Shown here one piece after another: positions 21,886 through 30,968 of a DNA stretch of 64,000 bases (its first letter is position 1; each line of letters starts with the position of its first letter). The stretch comes from Gammaproteobacteria bacterium. GTDB taxonomy: Bacteria; Pseudomonadota; Gammaproteobacteria; SURF-13. The notes below the pieces were generated by a model that had not been told where the DNA came from, ran no database searches, and was given only the letters and a program-made list of their open reading frames with translations. The stretch covers positions 58,992-122,991 of the forward strand of contig JAUXUQ010000022.1 in the NCBI GenBank assembly GCA_030680605.1. Direction: 5' to 3'. The position numbers and the translations under genes were made by a program.

Positions 21886-22695
21886 CTAATGCCCCTCTTT
21901 CTTCATGCGCTGCAGGCGGTTATCGGCCAGTTGGGCGACGGAGGTGTTGGGGTAGGTCTGGATGACATCGTTAAGACTCTTGCGCGCTGCGTCCCATTTC
22001 CCCATCTCATAGTGTACAAAGCCGGCCTTGAGCATGGCGTCGGGGCGCTTGGGGCTGGCGGGTGATTTATCGACCAGGGTCTGAAATGCCTGCAACGCCT
22101 CCTTGAACTGGCGCGTGACATAGTGGGCCTCGCCCAGCCAGTACTGAGCATTATCGGCATTGGCACCTGCCGGGTAATGGGCCAGGTAGGCCTGAAACGC
22201 CGTGATGGCCTTTTCATAGCGCGCCTCCTTGAGCAGGGTGAAGGCCTGCTGATAGGTAGCGGACTCCTGCGCAGGGTCGGCTACCGCAGTGTCTGCAGTG
22301 GCCGGACCGGTGGTGGTTGCTTCAGGCAATCCCGCTGACGCATCGGCAGGTAACGCGGAGGCGTCGAGAGCAACGTCTGCCGTGGTATTTACGGCAGGAC
22401 TGGCGGCCAGCCCACGCAGGCGCTGGTCAAAGTCCTGATTGGCGCTGCGTTGGCTTTCCTTGAGCTGCTGCAACTCATGGGTCTGTACCTCAAGCTTGCC
22501 ACGCAGGCGTTGCAGCTCCTGTTGCAGCTCATCCATGCGCACGATGACTTCCGCCAGGCCCTGGCTCGCGGCCAGCCGCTCCAGGTGGGCGATGCGCTCC
22601 TCCTGGGTTGGCGGTCGGGCATCGTCCGCTGCTGCTGCCAGGAGTGGCAGCAGCAGGGCCCCGGTCAGGGCCAGTAAGCGGATGGCGATGGACAT
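21886..22695 (-). CDS. cpoB: Cell division coordinator CpoB (YbgF)
   Basis: A 269-residue periplasmic protein. The signal peptide is MSIAIRLLALTGALLLPLLA with cleavage near AAADD. A coiled coil (about 30-90) for trimerisation is followed by a low-complexity linker and three TPR-like repeats (AFTLLKEARYEKAITAFQ, AQYWLGEAHYVTRQFKEALQ, AMLKAGFVHYEMGKWDAAR). It couples peptidoglycan synthesis to outer-membrane constriction with Tol-Pal. ATG 22695 overlaps the pal stop; a longer frame from 22743 runs into pal and lacks a signal at its start. Confidence 0.93.
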   Translation of the reverse strand: MSIAIRLLALTGALLLPLLAAAADDARPPTQEERIAHLERLAASQGLAEVIVRMDELQQELQRLRGKLEVQTHELQQLKESQRSANQDFDQRLRGLAASPAVNTTADVALDASALPADASAGLPEATTTGPATADTAVADPAQESATYQQAFTLLKEARYEKAITAFQAYLAHYPAGANADNAQYWLGEAHYVTRQFKEALQAFQTLVDKSPASPKRPDAMLKAGFVHYEMGKWDAARKSLNDVIQTYPNTSVAQLADNRLQRMKKEGH

Positions 22696-23225
22696 TATCT
22701 GCGGCTGGTGTAGACGATTTCGACGCGGCGGTTTTGCTGCCATGCGCTCTCGTCATGCCCAATAGCGACTGGCTTTTCCTCGCCGTAGCTCACCACCTGG
22801 AGTTGCTTGGTGGCGGCGCCTTCGGCCAGCAGCAGCTGACGCACCGAGTTGCCACGGCGTTCACCCAGGGCCAGGTTGTATTCGCGCGAGCCGCGCTCGT
22901 CGGCATGGCCTTCCACCGCGACAGCGGCGTTGGGCGTGCTGGCGAGGTATCTGGCGTGGGCCGAGACCGTAGCACGATCTTCCTGCCTGACTTCGCTGCT
23001 ATCGAGATCAAAGTAGATGACGCGCCGTGATAACGGGCTGGAGGGATCATCCAGCGCATCACCCCGGAAGGCGCCACTGCCATCCATAGCGCTGGCGGCG
23101 GCGCCACTGTCGGCGGCGCTGCTGCGGTCTTCGACTGCGGCAGCAGATTTGGGGGTCGTGCTCTGGCACCCGACCAGGGCGACTGCGGACACCGTCAAGA
23201 GTAACAATTTTATGAAGAACTGCAT
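22695..23225 (-). CDS. pal: Peptidoglycan-associated lipoprotein Pal
   Basis: A 176-residue outer-membrane lipoprotein. The lipobox is VALVGC with Cys at about residue 20 after MQFFIKLLLLTVSA. A Ser/Ala-rich linker leads to an OmpA-like domain: RRVIYFDLDSSEVRQED, VEGHADERGSREYNLALGE and RNRRVEIVYTSRR-like C-terminus, which bind meso-DAP peptidoglycan. It anchors the outer membrane to the wall and interacts with TolB and CpoB. TAA overlaps the cpoB ATG. Confidence 0.97.
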   Translation of the reverse strand: MQFFIKLLLLTVSAVALVGCQSTTPKSAAAVEDRSSAADSGAAASAMDGSGAFRGDALDDPSSPLSRRVIYFDLDSSEVRQEDRATVSAHARYLASTPNAAVAVEGHADERGSREYNLALGERRGNSVRQLLLAEGAATKQLQVVSYGEEKPVAIGHDESAWQQNRRVEIVYTSRR

Positions 23226-23257
23226 ACGGGGCTCCTTGGTATGTGGGGTAGGGAAGT

Positions 23258-24589
23258 TTAAGGTTTTGTATCGGTTTGTTGAGGTGTAATTCTGGGGCCG
23301 AATGGAGACCAGACCGCTTCACGCACATCACCCTCTTGCAACAGCAGGCGATTGTGCACACGGCCGTCCACGGATACGGCCATAAGTGTACCGCGAGTGC
23401 CTTCATTGGTGGCGTAAATAATCATGGCGCCATTTGGTGCAAAGCTCGGCGATTCGTCCAGTGTGCGGTCGGAGAGCACGCGCACCCCCCCTGTTTTCAG
23501 ATCCAGTAGCCCAATGCGGTACTGGCCGCCGGTGCCGTGTACCATGGCAAGCTGCTTGCCGTCGGGGGAGAACACACCGCGCGCATTGTAGTCGCCTTCG
23601 AAGGTGATACGTGCTGCGTCGCCGCCATTGGCTGGCATGCGGTACAGCTGCGGGCGACCGCCGCGGTCAGAGGTGAATACCAGCGTGGCGCCATCGGGCG
23701 ACCAGACCGGCTCGGTATCAATCGCCAGATTGTTGGTGAGGCGCTGGAGGGTGCGGGCGGCGAGGCTCATCACGTAGATTTCAGGGTTGCCGTCCTTGGA
23801 CAGCGTGAGCGCGAGCCGGCTGCCATCGGGGGACCAGGCAGGTGCGCCATTCAGCCCGGGGTACGAGGCGATCAGCTCCCGCCTGCCAGTGACTATTTCC
23901 TGGATGTAGATCTGCGCGCGCTTGTTTTCAAACGTCACGTAGGCCAGCCGGGTGCCGTCGGGTGACCAGGCAGGCGAGAGCAGTGGCTGCTTGGAGTTCA
24001 GGATAGACTGCGGGTTGTGGCCATCGGCGTCAGACACCTGTAGCGAGTAACTCTGTGCTGGCGGTTTGCCTGCGACAGCAATGTAGGCGATGCGCGTGTT
24101 AAACGCGCCCCGTTCGCCGGTCAGCTTTTCATAGATGATATCGCTGATCTGGTGTGCCGTGCGGCGCATGTCCGCAGTGCTCGTCGGAATGCTGTAGCCG
24201 ACCAGCTGGATACCCTGGAATACGTTGAACAACTGGAACTGTACCATATACTGCCCGGCGCCCAAGGCGCGGACCTTGCCGATCACCAGCCCTTCAACTC
24301 CCAATACCCGCCAGTCGCGGAAGTTGACCTCGCCGGCCTCGCGCGGCCGTGCCAGCAGATCGCGATCCGGCAGCGGCGCAAAACGCCCGCTGCGCTTCAG
24401 GTTGGCGGCGATGATCGCGCCGATGTCTTCCGGCGGTGCGCCCTGCCCCTCAGCCCCAAACGGCACCACGGCAATGGGCAGTGCGCCCGGCACGCCTTCG
24501 GTGATCTCTATGGTCAGCGCTGCCTGCGCGCCAGAGCATGGCAGCCACAGCGCGAACAGGCAGTACAGCAGGTGTTGTCTGGTCAGCAT
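23258..24589 (-). CDS. tolB: Tol-Pal system protein TolB
   Basis: A 443-residue periplasmic protein with signal peptide [20 protein letters not shown] (cleavage near AQA). Residues about 25-160 form the N-terminal alpha/beta domain that contacts TolA. The rest is a six-bladed beta-propeller with repeated SPDG motifs ([60 protein letters not shown]) that binds Pal. It lies 6 bp from tolA and 32 bp before pal. Confidence 0.97.
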   Translation of the reverse strand: MLTRQHLLYCLFALWLPCSGAQAALTIEITEGVPGALPIAVVPFGAEGQGAPPEDIGAIIAANLKRSGRFAPLPDRDLLARPREAGEVNFRDWRVLGVEGLVIGKVRALGAGQYMVQFQLFNVFQGIQLVGYSIPTSTADMRRTAHQISDIIYEKLTGERGAFNTRIAYIAVAGKPPAQSYSLQVSDADGHNPQSILNSKQPLLSPAWSPDGTRLAYVTFENKRAQIYIQEIVTGRRELIASYPGLNGAPAWSPDGSRLALTLSKDGNPEIYVMSLAARTLQRLTNNLAIDTEPVWSPDGATLVFTSDRGGRPQLYRMPANGGDAARITFEGDYNARGVFSPDGKQLAMVHGTGGQYRIGLLDLKTGGVRVLSDRTLDESPSFAPNGAMIIYATNEGTRGTLMAVSVDGRVHNRLLLQEGDVREAVWSPFGPRITPQQTDTKP

Positions 24590-24595
24590 GTGTCC

Positions 24596-25495
24596 TCAGG
24601 GTTTAAAGATGAAAGTCAATTCACGAAAGCTTTCGAACAGAGTCGGATCGGGCGGTAACGGCAGGGGCGAGGCCTTGTATACCGCGCTTACCACTGAACG
24701 ATCAAACACGGCATCACCACTGCTGGTCGTGATCCGCGCCTCAATCACCTCGCCGCCGGGAATCAGCCGCACCGTTACCGTGCAGGACATGCCGGACTGA
24801 GCGCTCAGCGGCCGCAGCCAGCGGCTTTTTACCCGGTTCGTTATCAGCGGGATGTACTGGGCAATCAGCGTTTGGGCCTGGTTGTCGCGCGCGGCCTGTT
24901 CTTCCGAGGCGAGCTGATCCTTGAGCAATTGTTCGGCCTCTTTGCGCTGCCGTGCCTCCTTTTCTGCCTTATGTCTTTTTTCAGCCTCGATTTTACGTTG
25001 CGCCTCAGCTGCGGCCAAGCGCTTTTCTTCTTCGCGCCGTAACTGCTCGGCGCGCTGTTTGGCCTCTTCGGCCTGCTTCTCTTTCAGGGCGGCTTCGCGT
25101 TTGGCAGCTTCCTGGCGTTTTTGTTCCGCTGCCTGTTGCTCCTGCCGGGCCTGCTCTTGCTGCCGGACAAGCTCCTGCTGGACCTGTTCCTGCTGCCGGG
25201 CCTCTTCCGCCACCCGTTGGACCTCCTCCTCAGCCTGACGTTTTTCATCTTCAAGCCGCTGTTTTTCTGCCTCCTGTTCGGCACGCCGTTTGCGCTCGGC
25301 CTCCTCCTGTTGCTGCTGTGCGGCCTTGCGTGCGCTGTCGTCGACCACGGTAGCCTGCACTACGGCGTCTTGCGTGCCGGCAGACTGGGGCTTGGGTGTC
25401 CAGTCGAGGCTGATGACCAGCATGGCGATCAGCACGAGGTGCACCAGCACGGCCAGCACCACCGCTCGCATATTGTTGCGTATTGCTTTAAACAT
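24596..25495 (-). CDS. tolA: Cell envelope protein TolA
   Basis: A 299-residue protein anchored by one N-terminal helix (MRAVVLAVLVHLVLIAMLVI). Residues about 55-205 are a long Lys/Glu/Ala/Gln-rich helical domain II spanning the periplasm. The C-terminal domain III (from about 210) has SRWLRPLSAQSGMSCTVTV and LPLPPDPTLFESFRELTFIF, typical of TolA/TonB C-termini. It transmits proton-motive-force energy from TolQR to Pal. The repeat-rich domain makes the frames on the other strand look open. Confidence 0.93.
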   Translation of the reverse strand: MFKAIRNNMRAVVLAVLVHLVLIAMLVISLDWTPKPQSAGTQDAVVQATVVDDSARKAAQQQQEEAERKRRAEQEAEKQRLEDEKRQAEEEVQRVAEEARQQEQVQQELVRQQEQARQEQQAAEQKRQEAAKREAALKEKQAEEAKQRAEQLRREEEKRLAAAEAQRKIEAEKRHKAEKEARQRKEAEQLLKDQLASEEQAARDNQAQTLIAQYIPLITNRVKSRWLRPLSAQSGMSCTVTVRLIPGGEVIEARITTSSGDAVFDRSVVSAVYKASPLPLPPDPTLFESFRELTFIFKP

Positions 25496-25504
25496 CAGGC
25501 GTGG

Positions 25505-25942
25505 TTATTGGCGGCCAGGTGCGGGTGGAGACTGGGTAACCAGGCCCACGCTGGCTGCGCCCGCGCCTTGCAGCAGGGTCATGGTGTTAATGACGCGCCC
25601 ATAATCGACGTTTCTGTCACCCCGTACCAGTACCGGTGTGTCGGGCTGGTTGCGCAGCACTGCACTGACCCGCTGGCTGAGTGTGGCTTCGTCGAGCGGC
25701 CGCTCCTTGCCATCACCGACGTTCAGATAGAGGTCCCCTTGTGCGTCCACCGTAATCACCAGCGGCTCTTTCTTGTCTGGCTCCAGTGGCGTGCTGGCGG
25801 CCTGTGGTAGATCCACCTTGACGCCTTGCGCGAGCAAGGGCGCGGTGATCATGAAGATTACGAGCAGCACCAGCATCACGTCGATATAGGGTACGACGTT
25901 CATTTCTGACATCGGCGAGCGCCGTTTGCGTTCGCGCGTCAT
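25505..25942 (-). CDS. tolR: TolR energy-transducing membrane protein
   Basis: A 145-residue ExbD/TolR protein. SEMNVVPYIDVMLVLLVIFMI holds the single membrane helix with the essential proton-carrying Asp in VPYIDVMLVL. The periplasmic domain includes VRGDRNVDYGRVINTM. It forms the proton channel with TolQ. Its ATG overlaps the tolQ stop. Confidence 0.97.
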   Translation of the reverse strand: MTRERKRRSPMSEMNVVPYIDVMLVLLVIFMITAPLLAQGVKVDLPQAASTPLEPDKKEPLVITVDAQGDLYLNVGDGKERPLDEATLSQRVSAVLRNQPDTPVLVRGDRNVDYGRVINTMTLLQGAGAASVGLVTQSPPAPGRQ

Positions 25943-26613
25943 TATACGTGTGCCTGCCGTTGCAGGATGGTGGAAAACTCCTCCAGGAAGGCGTCATAGC
26001 GGCTGTGCAGGCGTTCGACGTCATCGGCGAAGCTGTTGTAGGCGATCACCGCCGGTATGGCCGCGAACAGGCCCATGGCAGTCGCAATCAGGGCCTCGGC
26101 GATGCCGGGTGCGACCATGGCGAGCGTGGCCTGATGCACGTTGCCCAGCCCGATGAACGAATTCATGATGCCCCACACGGTGCCGAACAGGCCGATGTAA
26201 GGGCTGGTGGAGCCTACTGTGGCGAGAAACGACAGGTTGACCTCCAGCGCCTCCACCTCCCGCGACAGCGCAACGCGCATGGTGCGCTGCGCGCCTTCCA
26301 GTACCGCCATCGGCTCCACACCGGTCTGTTTGCGCAGGCGCGCAAACTCCTTGAAGCCGGCCTCAAAAATCGCCTCCAGCCCTCTCGGGTCAGGTCGCCG
26401 CGTCACTTGCTCGTACAGCAGGTTGAGATCATTGCCCGACCAGAACCGCTTTTCAAACAGGTCTGCCGCTGCGCGTGTCGCTTGCAGTGAGCCGCGTTTG
26501 ATAAAAATCATGCTCCACGATACCAGCGAGACGACCAGCAGCAACAGCATGACCAGTTGCACCAGCAGGCTGGCATTGAGTATGAGATGCAGGATGGACA
26601 GGTCAGAGGTCAA
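25942..26613 (-). CDS. tolQ: TolQ proton-channel membrane protein
   Basis: A 223-residue ExbB/TolQ protein with three membrane helices (first: ILNASLLVQLVMLLLLVVSL; later FLATVGSTSPYIGLFGTVWG and LIATAMGLFAAIPAVIAYN). The probable start is TTG 26613, giving [15 protein letters not shown], aligned with E. coli TolQ. The frame is open 144 bp further upstream, but that lies within ybgC and gives no TolQ-like sequence. It overlaps the ybgC end by 11 bp. Confidence 0.94.
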   Translation of the reverse strand: MTSDLSILHLILNASLLVQLVMLLLLVVSLVSWSMIFIKRGSLQATRAAADLFEKRFWSGNDLNLLYEQVTRRPDPRGLEAIFEAGFKEFARLRKQTGVEPMAVLEGAQRTMRVALSREVEALEVNLSFLATVGSTSPYIGLFGTVWGIMNSFIGLGNVHQATLAMVAPGIAEALIATAMGLFAAIPAVIAYNSFADDVERLHSRYDAFLEEFSTILQRQAHV

Positions 26614-27022
26614 GGCAAAGCTCCCCGGTGATGGTTTTCGGTATGGCGCACGCCCTGAGTGTGGCGTGATTGAGGCAGGCGAGCCGGACACGGCCCGCGC
26701 AGTGTACGGGCCCGGCCTGAGCGGCGCGCACCTGCTGCTCGAAGGCCAGGCTGGCATGGCCGCGTTCGATGAGTTTTACCGTCACGTGCAGCAATTGATT
26801 AAAGTGGGCCGGTTTGAGGAAGTCCAGGCTTATCTCACGCACCGCAAAAATCACGCCCTCTTCGCGTAGCAGGGCATCCTGCTCGAAACCCAGTGTGCGC
26901 AGCCATTCCGTGCGCGCACGCTCCATGAATTTGAGATAGTTGGCATAATACACTACCCCGCCGCTGTCGGTATCTTCGTAATAGACCCGGATTGGCCAGG
27001 AAAATTCTCCCGACTCAGGCAT
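26603..27022 (-). CDS. ybgC: Tol-Pal-associated acyl-CoA thioesterase YbgC
   Basis: A 139-residue hot-dog-fold thioesterase. [20 protein letters not shown] carries the catalytic Asp of the 4-hydroxybenzoyl-CoA thioesterase family; [14 protein letters not shown] follows. It hydrolyses short acyl-CoA or acyl-ACP and is linked to phospholipid metabolism near Tol-Pal. ATG 27022 overlaps the ruvB stop by 8 bp. A longer in-frame start at 27061 lies inside ruvB. Confidence 0.93.
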   Translation of the reverse strand: MPESGEFSWPIRVYYEDTDSGGVVYYANYLKFMERARTEWLRTLGFEQDALLREEGVIFAVREISLDFLKPAHFNQLLHVTVKLIERGHASLAFEQQVRAAQAGPVHCAGRVRLACLNHATLRACAIPKTITGELCLDL

Positions 27023-28070
27023 CGTCGTTAAATAAGTCCGGCGAGGTGGCGGGGCTGGCATGGTTTTGCGGCGGTTTGAGTCCGAAGTGCTGGTAGGCGG
27101 CCCGGGTGGCGACGCGCCCGCGGGGGGTGCGCATGAGGAAGCCCTGCTGAATCAGAAACGGCTCCAGTACGTCTTCGATGGTGTCGCGCTCCTCGCCCAG
27201 TGCTGCGGCAAGGTTGTCCAGGCCGACCGGCCCGCCGTCGAATTTTTCAATTACGGCCAGCAGCAGCTTGCGATCCATCATGTCGAAACCGTTGCTGTCG
27301 ACATCAAGCATGGCGAGTGCCTGATCCGCGATGTCACCTGTGATGCGTCCTGCGGCCTTGACCTCGGCGAAGTCGCGCACGCGGCGCAGCAGGCGGTTGG
27401 CGATGCGCGGTGTGCCGCGCGAGCGCCCGGCAATCTGGACGGCGCCGTCCGGATCAAGGGCAAGATTCAGAATCTGCGCCGAGCGCTGCACGATCAGCTG
27501 CAGGTCGGCGCGCGTATAAAATTCCAGTCGCTGCACGATGCCGAAGCGGTCGCGCAGAGGTGAAGTAAGCAGCCCGGCGCGGGTGGTGGCGCCGACCAGT
27601 GTGAACGGCGGCAGGTCGAGCTTGATCGAGCGCGCCGCCGGGCCCTCTCCGATCATGATGTCGAGCTGATAGTCTTCCAGCGCAGGATAGAGGATTTCCT
27701 CCACCACCGGGCTCAGGCGGTGTATCTCGTCCACGAACAGCACGTCATTCGGCTCCAGGTTGGTGAGGATGGCGGCGAGATCGCCGGGGCGCTCCAGCAC
27801 CGGTCCTGAGGTGTGTTTGAGGTTGACCCCCATCTCGTGGGCAATAATGTGCGCGAGCGTGGTCTTGCCGAGCCCCGGCGGGCCGAAGATGAGTACGTGA
27901 TCCAGTGCCTCCTGGCGTGCCCGCGCGGCGCGGATGAAGATGTCCATCTGTTCGCGCACTGGCGCCTGGCCAACGTAGTCGGCCAGGCGTTTGGGCCGCA
28001 TGGCGCGGTCTACGCTGTCATCGTCGCGTGCGGCAGCCTGAGGGGAGATGAGGCGGTCGGTGTCTATCAT
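27015..28070 (-). CDS. ruvB: Holliday junction branch-migration helicase RuvB
   Basis: A 351-residue AAA+ motor. Walker A is [15 protein letters not shown], Walker B is [16 protein letters not shown], sensor and arginine finger are in [18 protein letters not shown]. The C-terminal winged helix ends with FLIRTPRGR-like [12 protein letters not shown]. It pulls DNA through the RuvA-bound junction. It sits 12 bp after ruvA. Confidence 0.98.
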   Translation of the reverse strand: MIDTDRLISPQAAARDDDSVDRAMRPKRLADYVGQAPVREQMDIFIRAARARQEALDHVLIFGPPGLGKTTLAHIIAHEMGVNLKHTSGPVLERPGDLAAILTNLEPNDVLFVDEIHRLSPVVEEILYPALEDYQLDIMIGEGPAARSIKLDLPPFTLVGATTRAGLLTSPLRDRFGIVQRLEFYTRADLQLIVQRSAQILNLALDPDGAVQIAGRSRGTPRIANRLLRRVRDFAEVKAAGRITGDIADQALAMLDVDSNGFDMMDRKLLLAVIEKFDGGPVGLDNLAAALGEERDTIEDVLEPFLIQQGFLMRTPRGRVATRAAYQHFGLKPPQNHASPATSPDLFNDDA

Positions 28071-28082
28071 GGCAGGGCTATC

Positions 28083-28691
28083 TTACGCCTTGGCCATGGA
28101 TTGCAATGCACGGCGGATGATCTGCTCGCTGCTGAGTCCGGCGCTGTCAAGGGTATGCACCATGCGGCTCGCCTCCTGCGGCTTATAGCCGAGCGCGATC
28201 AGTGCGCGTACGGCATCACTTGCCGGGTCGGTCTTCTCGCTCAGTGGCACGGCTGCCGACCCGGCAGCAAGCGCAGGGCCGATATGCCAGTCGCTCAGGC
28301 GGTCGCGCATTTCGAGAATCAGGCGCTCGGCGGTCTTTTTGCCGACGCCGGGCAGGCGGGTGAGGCTTGCGCTGTCATTGTCTTGCACGCAACGGGCAAA
28401 GCCGGCGACGGTGATACCGGACAAAATGGTGAGCGCTACCCTGGCGCCAATGCCGTTGACCTTGAGCAGGTTGCGGAAGAAGAGGCGTTCGGCCTCGGTG
28501 GCGAAGCCGAACAGCAGGTGTGCATCGTCGCGCACTACCAGATGGGTGTGCAACACGACCTCGCTGCCGGTTGGCGGCAGTTCGTAAAACGTGGACATCG
28601 GTGCCTCAATATCATAGCCCACACCCTGCACCTCCAGCGTGAGTTGCGGCGGTTGCCGGGTAAGCAGAATGCCGCGTAGCCGGCCGATCAT
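28083..28691 (-). CDS. ruvA: Holliday junction-binding protein RuvA
   Basis: A 202-residue Ruv[21 protein letters not shown] is the N-terminal OB domain. Two helix-hairpin-helix motifs include [15 protein letters not shown] and [18 protein letters not shown]-terminal RuvB-binding domain includes [20 protein letters not shown] 28691 overlaps the ruvC TGA; a longer frame to 28826 lies in ruvC. Confidence 0.97.
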   Translation of the reverse strand: MIGRLRGILLTRQPPQLTLEVQGVGYDIEAPMSTFYELPPTGSEVVLHTHLVVRDDAHLLFGFATEAERLFFRNLLKVNGIGARVALTILSGITVAGFARCVQDNDSASLTRLPGVGKKTAERLILEMRDRLSDWHIGPALAAGSAAVPLSEKTDPASDAVRALIALGYKPQEASRMVHTLDSAGLSSEQIIRRALQSMAKA

Positions 28692-29209
28692 CGGCGCGAC
28701 CGCCGCAAACGTTGCCCGCCCGCCAGTGCGGCGGCGGGTGTCAGCTGATGGCCATGGCACAGCGCCACGGCCAGTGCGTCGGCAGCATCCGCCTGCGGCT
28801 TCCCGGGAAGCTTGAGCAGCACGCATATCATGTGCTGCACTTGCGCCTTGGCGGCATTGCCGCGCCCGACCACGGCCTGTTTGATTTCCGCCGGTGTGTA
28901 CTCGGTAATTTCGAGGCCCTGTGTGACGCCGGCGCAGATTGCCGCGCCGCGTGCGTGCCCGAGCTTGAGCGCGGAATCGGCGTTGCGATGCATGAATACA
29001 CGTTCAACGGCCATGATGTCAGGACGGTGGCTGGCAACAAGTTCTGTCATGCTTTCGAAAATGACTTTCAGGCGCTCCGCCAGCGGCCCATCGGGCAGCC
29101 GTATGCAGCCGCTGGTGACATAGCACGACCGGCCGTTTGCAATATCGATCACCCCAAAACCGGTGAGGCGCGAGCCGGGATCAACGCCAAGGATACGGAT
29201 GTGTGTCAC
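28688..29209 (-). CDS. ruvC: Crossover junction endodeoxyribonuclease RuvC
   Basis: A 173-residue RuvC resolvase. The catalytic acidic residues are visible: Asp in [15 protein letters not shown], Glu in [12 protein letters not shown], and the C-terminal pair in [14 protein letters not shown]. It cuts Holliday junctions moved by RuvAB. Its start overlaps the yebC stop by 4 bp (ATGA). Confidence 0.98.
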   Translation of the reverse strand: MTHIRILGVDPGSRLTGFGVIDIANGRSCYVTSGCIRLPDGPLAERLKVIFESMTELVASHRPDIMAVERVFMHRNADSALKLGHARGAAICAGVTQGLEITEYTPAEIKQAVVGRGNAAKAQVQHMICVLLKLPGKPQADAADALAVALCHGHQLTPAAALAGGQRLRRSRR

Positions 29210-29952
29210 GCCGTTTTGGGCATCACGGTATCGGGGATGTCTGCATTGGAATATACATTCTGCACGTCGTCGAGGTCCTCCAGCATGTCGAGCAGTTTGA
29301 CCATGCGCTGTCCATCGTCCATGCCAAGCGTGGCACTGGTGGATGATTGCATGGTGACCTCGCCCTGTTCCGGTGCGAGCCCTGCCGCGCTCATCGCCTG
29401 CTTGACGCTGAGAAACTGTTCGGGTGAGGTGAGCACGTCGATGGAGCCGTCATCGTGGGTGATGATGTCGTCGGCTCCCGCCTCCAGCGCCGCTTCCATG
29501 ATACTGTTTTCATCGCTGCCCGGCGCGTAGGAGAACACGCCACGCTGGGTGAACAAATAGGCCACCGACCCGTCGGTGCCGAGGTTGCCGCCGCACTTGG
29601 TGAAGGCGTGGCGTACCTCGGCCACGGTGCGCACCCGGTTGTCGGTCATGCAATCGACTATTACCGCCGCACCGCCCGGGCCGTAGCCCTCATAGCGCAC
29701 CTCTTCGTAGTGTTCACCTTCAAGCTTGCCGGCGCCGCGCTTGGTCGCACGCTCGATGGTATCGCGCGTCATGTTCTGATCCAGCGCCTTGTCGATGGCG
29801 TGACGCAGACGCGGGTTGGTGGCGGGGTCGCCACCGCCCATGCGCGCGGATACGGTGATTTCACGGATAAGCTTGGTGAATATCTTGCCGCGTTTGGCGT
29901 CCTGGGCGCCCTTGCGATGCTGAATATTGGCCCATTTGGAATGACCTGCCAT
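29206..29952 (-). CDS. yebC: YebC/PmpR-family regulatory protein
   Basis: A 248-residue protein. [20 protein letters not shown] is the diagnostic start, followed by [19 protein letters not shown]. Members (YebC, PmpR, TACO1) bind DNA and/or help ribosomes at proline-rich stretches. ATG 29952 gives the canonical start; a longer frame is rejected. It heads the yebC-ruvCAB-ybgC-tol-pal run, probably the promoter-proximal gene. Confidence 0.96.
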   Translation of the reverse strand: MAGHSKWANIQHRKGAQDAKRGKIFTKLIREITVSARMGGGDPATNPRLRHAIDKALDQNMTRDTIERATKRGAGKLEGEHYEEVRYEGYGPGGAAVIVDCMTDNRVRTVAEVRHAFTKCGGNLGTDGSVAYLFTQRGVFSYAPGSDENSIMEAALEAGADDIITHDDGSIDVLTSPEQFLSVKQAMSAAGLAPEQGEVTMQSSTSATLGMDDGQRMVKLLDMLEDLDDVQNVYSNADIPDTVMPKTA

Positions 29953-30054
29953 GTACCCCGTCCTGCCGTGAGTCCTGCCGGGCATTCTAGCACTGCGCAG
30001 CGGCAACAAAAACAGCCGATGTAACGGTCTGAATCTGTCCCGGAGCGGGACGGG

Positions 30055-30954
30055 CTATTCAGCCGGGGCCAGGGTTGGGCTGTATAGCCGGTATTTGTTT
30101 TTGCCAGCCTGTTTGGCGCAGTACATGGCGCTGTCGGCGTTATGGAATAGGGTCTCAGCGTCGACTCCATCGGCAGGGTAAAGCGCGATGCCGATGCTGG
30201 CGGTGGTGAACAGCTCCTGCTTGCCGATCACGAATGCGCGCGCCAGCATTTCAAGTATTTTTTGTGCCACCAGCTCCGCATCACGCCGTCTGGCGATATT
30301 GGTCAGCAGCGCAGTGAATTCGTCGCCGCCGAGACGGGCGACGGTGTCGGCGCTGCGCACGCAACCCATGAGGCGTTCGGCGGCGATGCGCAGCAGTTGG
30401 TCGCCGACCGCATGACCTTGCGTGTCGTTGATCGTCTTGAAATCGTCGAGATCGATAAACAGCACCGCCAGCATTTGACTCTGGCGGCTGGCCTGGGCCA
30501 GCATCTGCTGCAGGCGATCGTCGAACAGCAGGCGGTTGGGCAGGCCGGTGAGCGCATCATGATGGGCAAGATGATAAAAGCGCTGCTCCTTGTGCTTGAG
30601 TGTGCTGATGTCGCTGAAGATGGCGACATAATTGATGATGCTGCCCGCGTCATCACGGATGATGACGATGTTTTCCCATTCCGGGTAGACCTCGCCGTTC
30701 TTGCGCCGGTTCCAGATTTCACCCTGCCATTGGCCTGTGCGCGCAAGGCTGGCCCACATGGTTTTGTAAAAAGCCTCATCGTGGTGACCAGACTTCAGTA
30801 TTTTAGGATTCTTGCCGATCACTTCCCCGGCGCTGTAGCCGGTGATGGTGCAAAACGCCGGATTCACATACTCGATGTTTTTGTGCGCGTCGGTGATGAC
30901 CACGCCCTCCATGATGTTTTCCAGAATCTTGGCTGCCAACGGCAGATTTCCCAT
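30055..30954 (-). CDS. PAS-GGDEF diguanylate cyclase
   Basis: A 299-residue cytosolic protein. Residues about 8-125 are a PAS domain (ILENIMEGVVITDAHKNIEYV, ITGYSAGEVIGKNPKILKSG), with a PAC-like ending. Residues about 130-299 are a GGDEF domain (HHDALTGLPNRLLFDDRLQQ); the active site is intact as GGDEF at 209-213 (VARLGGDEFTALL). It should make cyclic di-GMP in response to a small-molecule, redox or oxygen signal. No RxxD inhibitory site is evident at the usual position. It is 14 bp from the MBL-fold gene on the same strand. Confidence 0.92.
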   Translation of the reverse strand: MGNLPLAAKILENIMEGVVITDAHKNIEYVNPAFCTITGYSAGEVIGKNPKILKSGHHDEAFYKTMWASLARTGQWQGEIWNRRKNGEVYPEWENIVIIRDDAGSIINYVAIFSDISTLKHKEQRFYHLAHHDALTGLPNRLLFDDRLQQMLAQASRQSQMLAVLFIDLDDFKTINDTQGHAVGDQLLRIAAERLMGCVRSADTVARLGGDEFTALLTNIARRRDAELVAQKILEMLARAFVIGKQELFTTASIGIALYPADGVDAETLFHNADSAMYCAKQAGKNKYRLYSPTLAPAE

Positions 30955-30968
30955 AGCTCTTACCCTTG

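Noticed and set aside
24921..25353. Ser/Cys/Arg-rich frames opposite tolA
   Set aside because: They mirror the repetitive Lys/Glu/Gln/Ala codons of the TolA helical domain.
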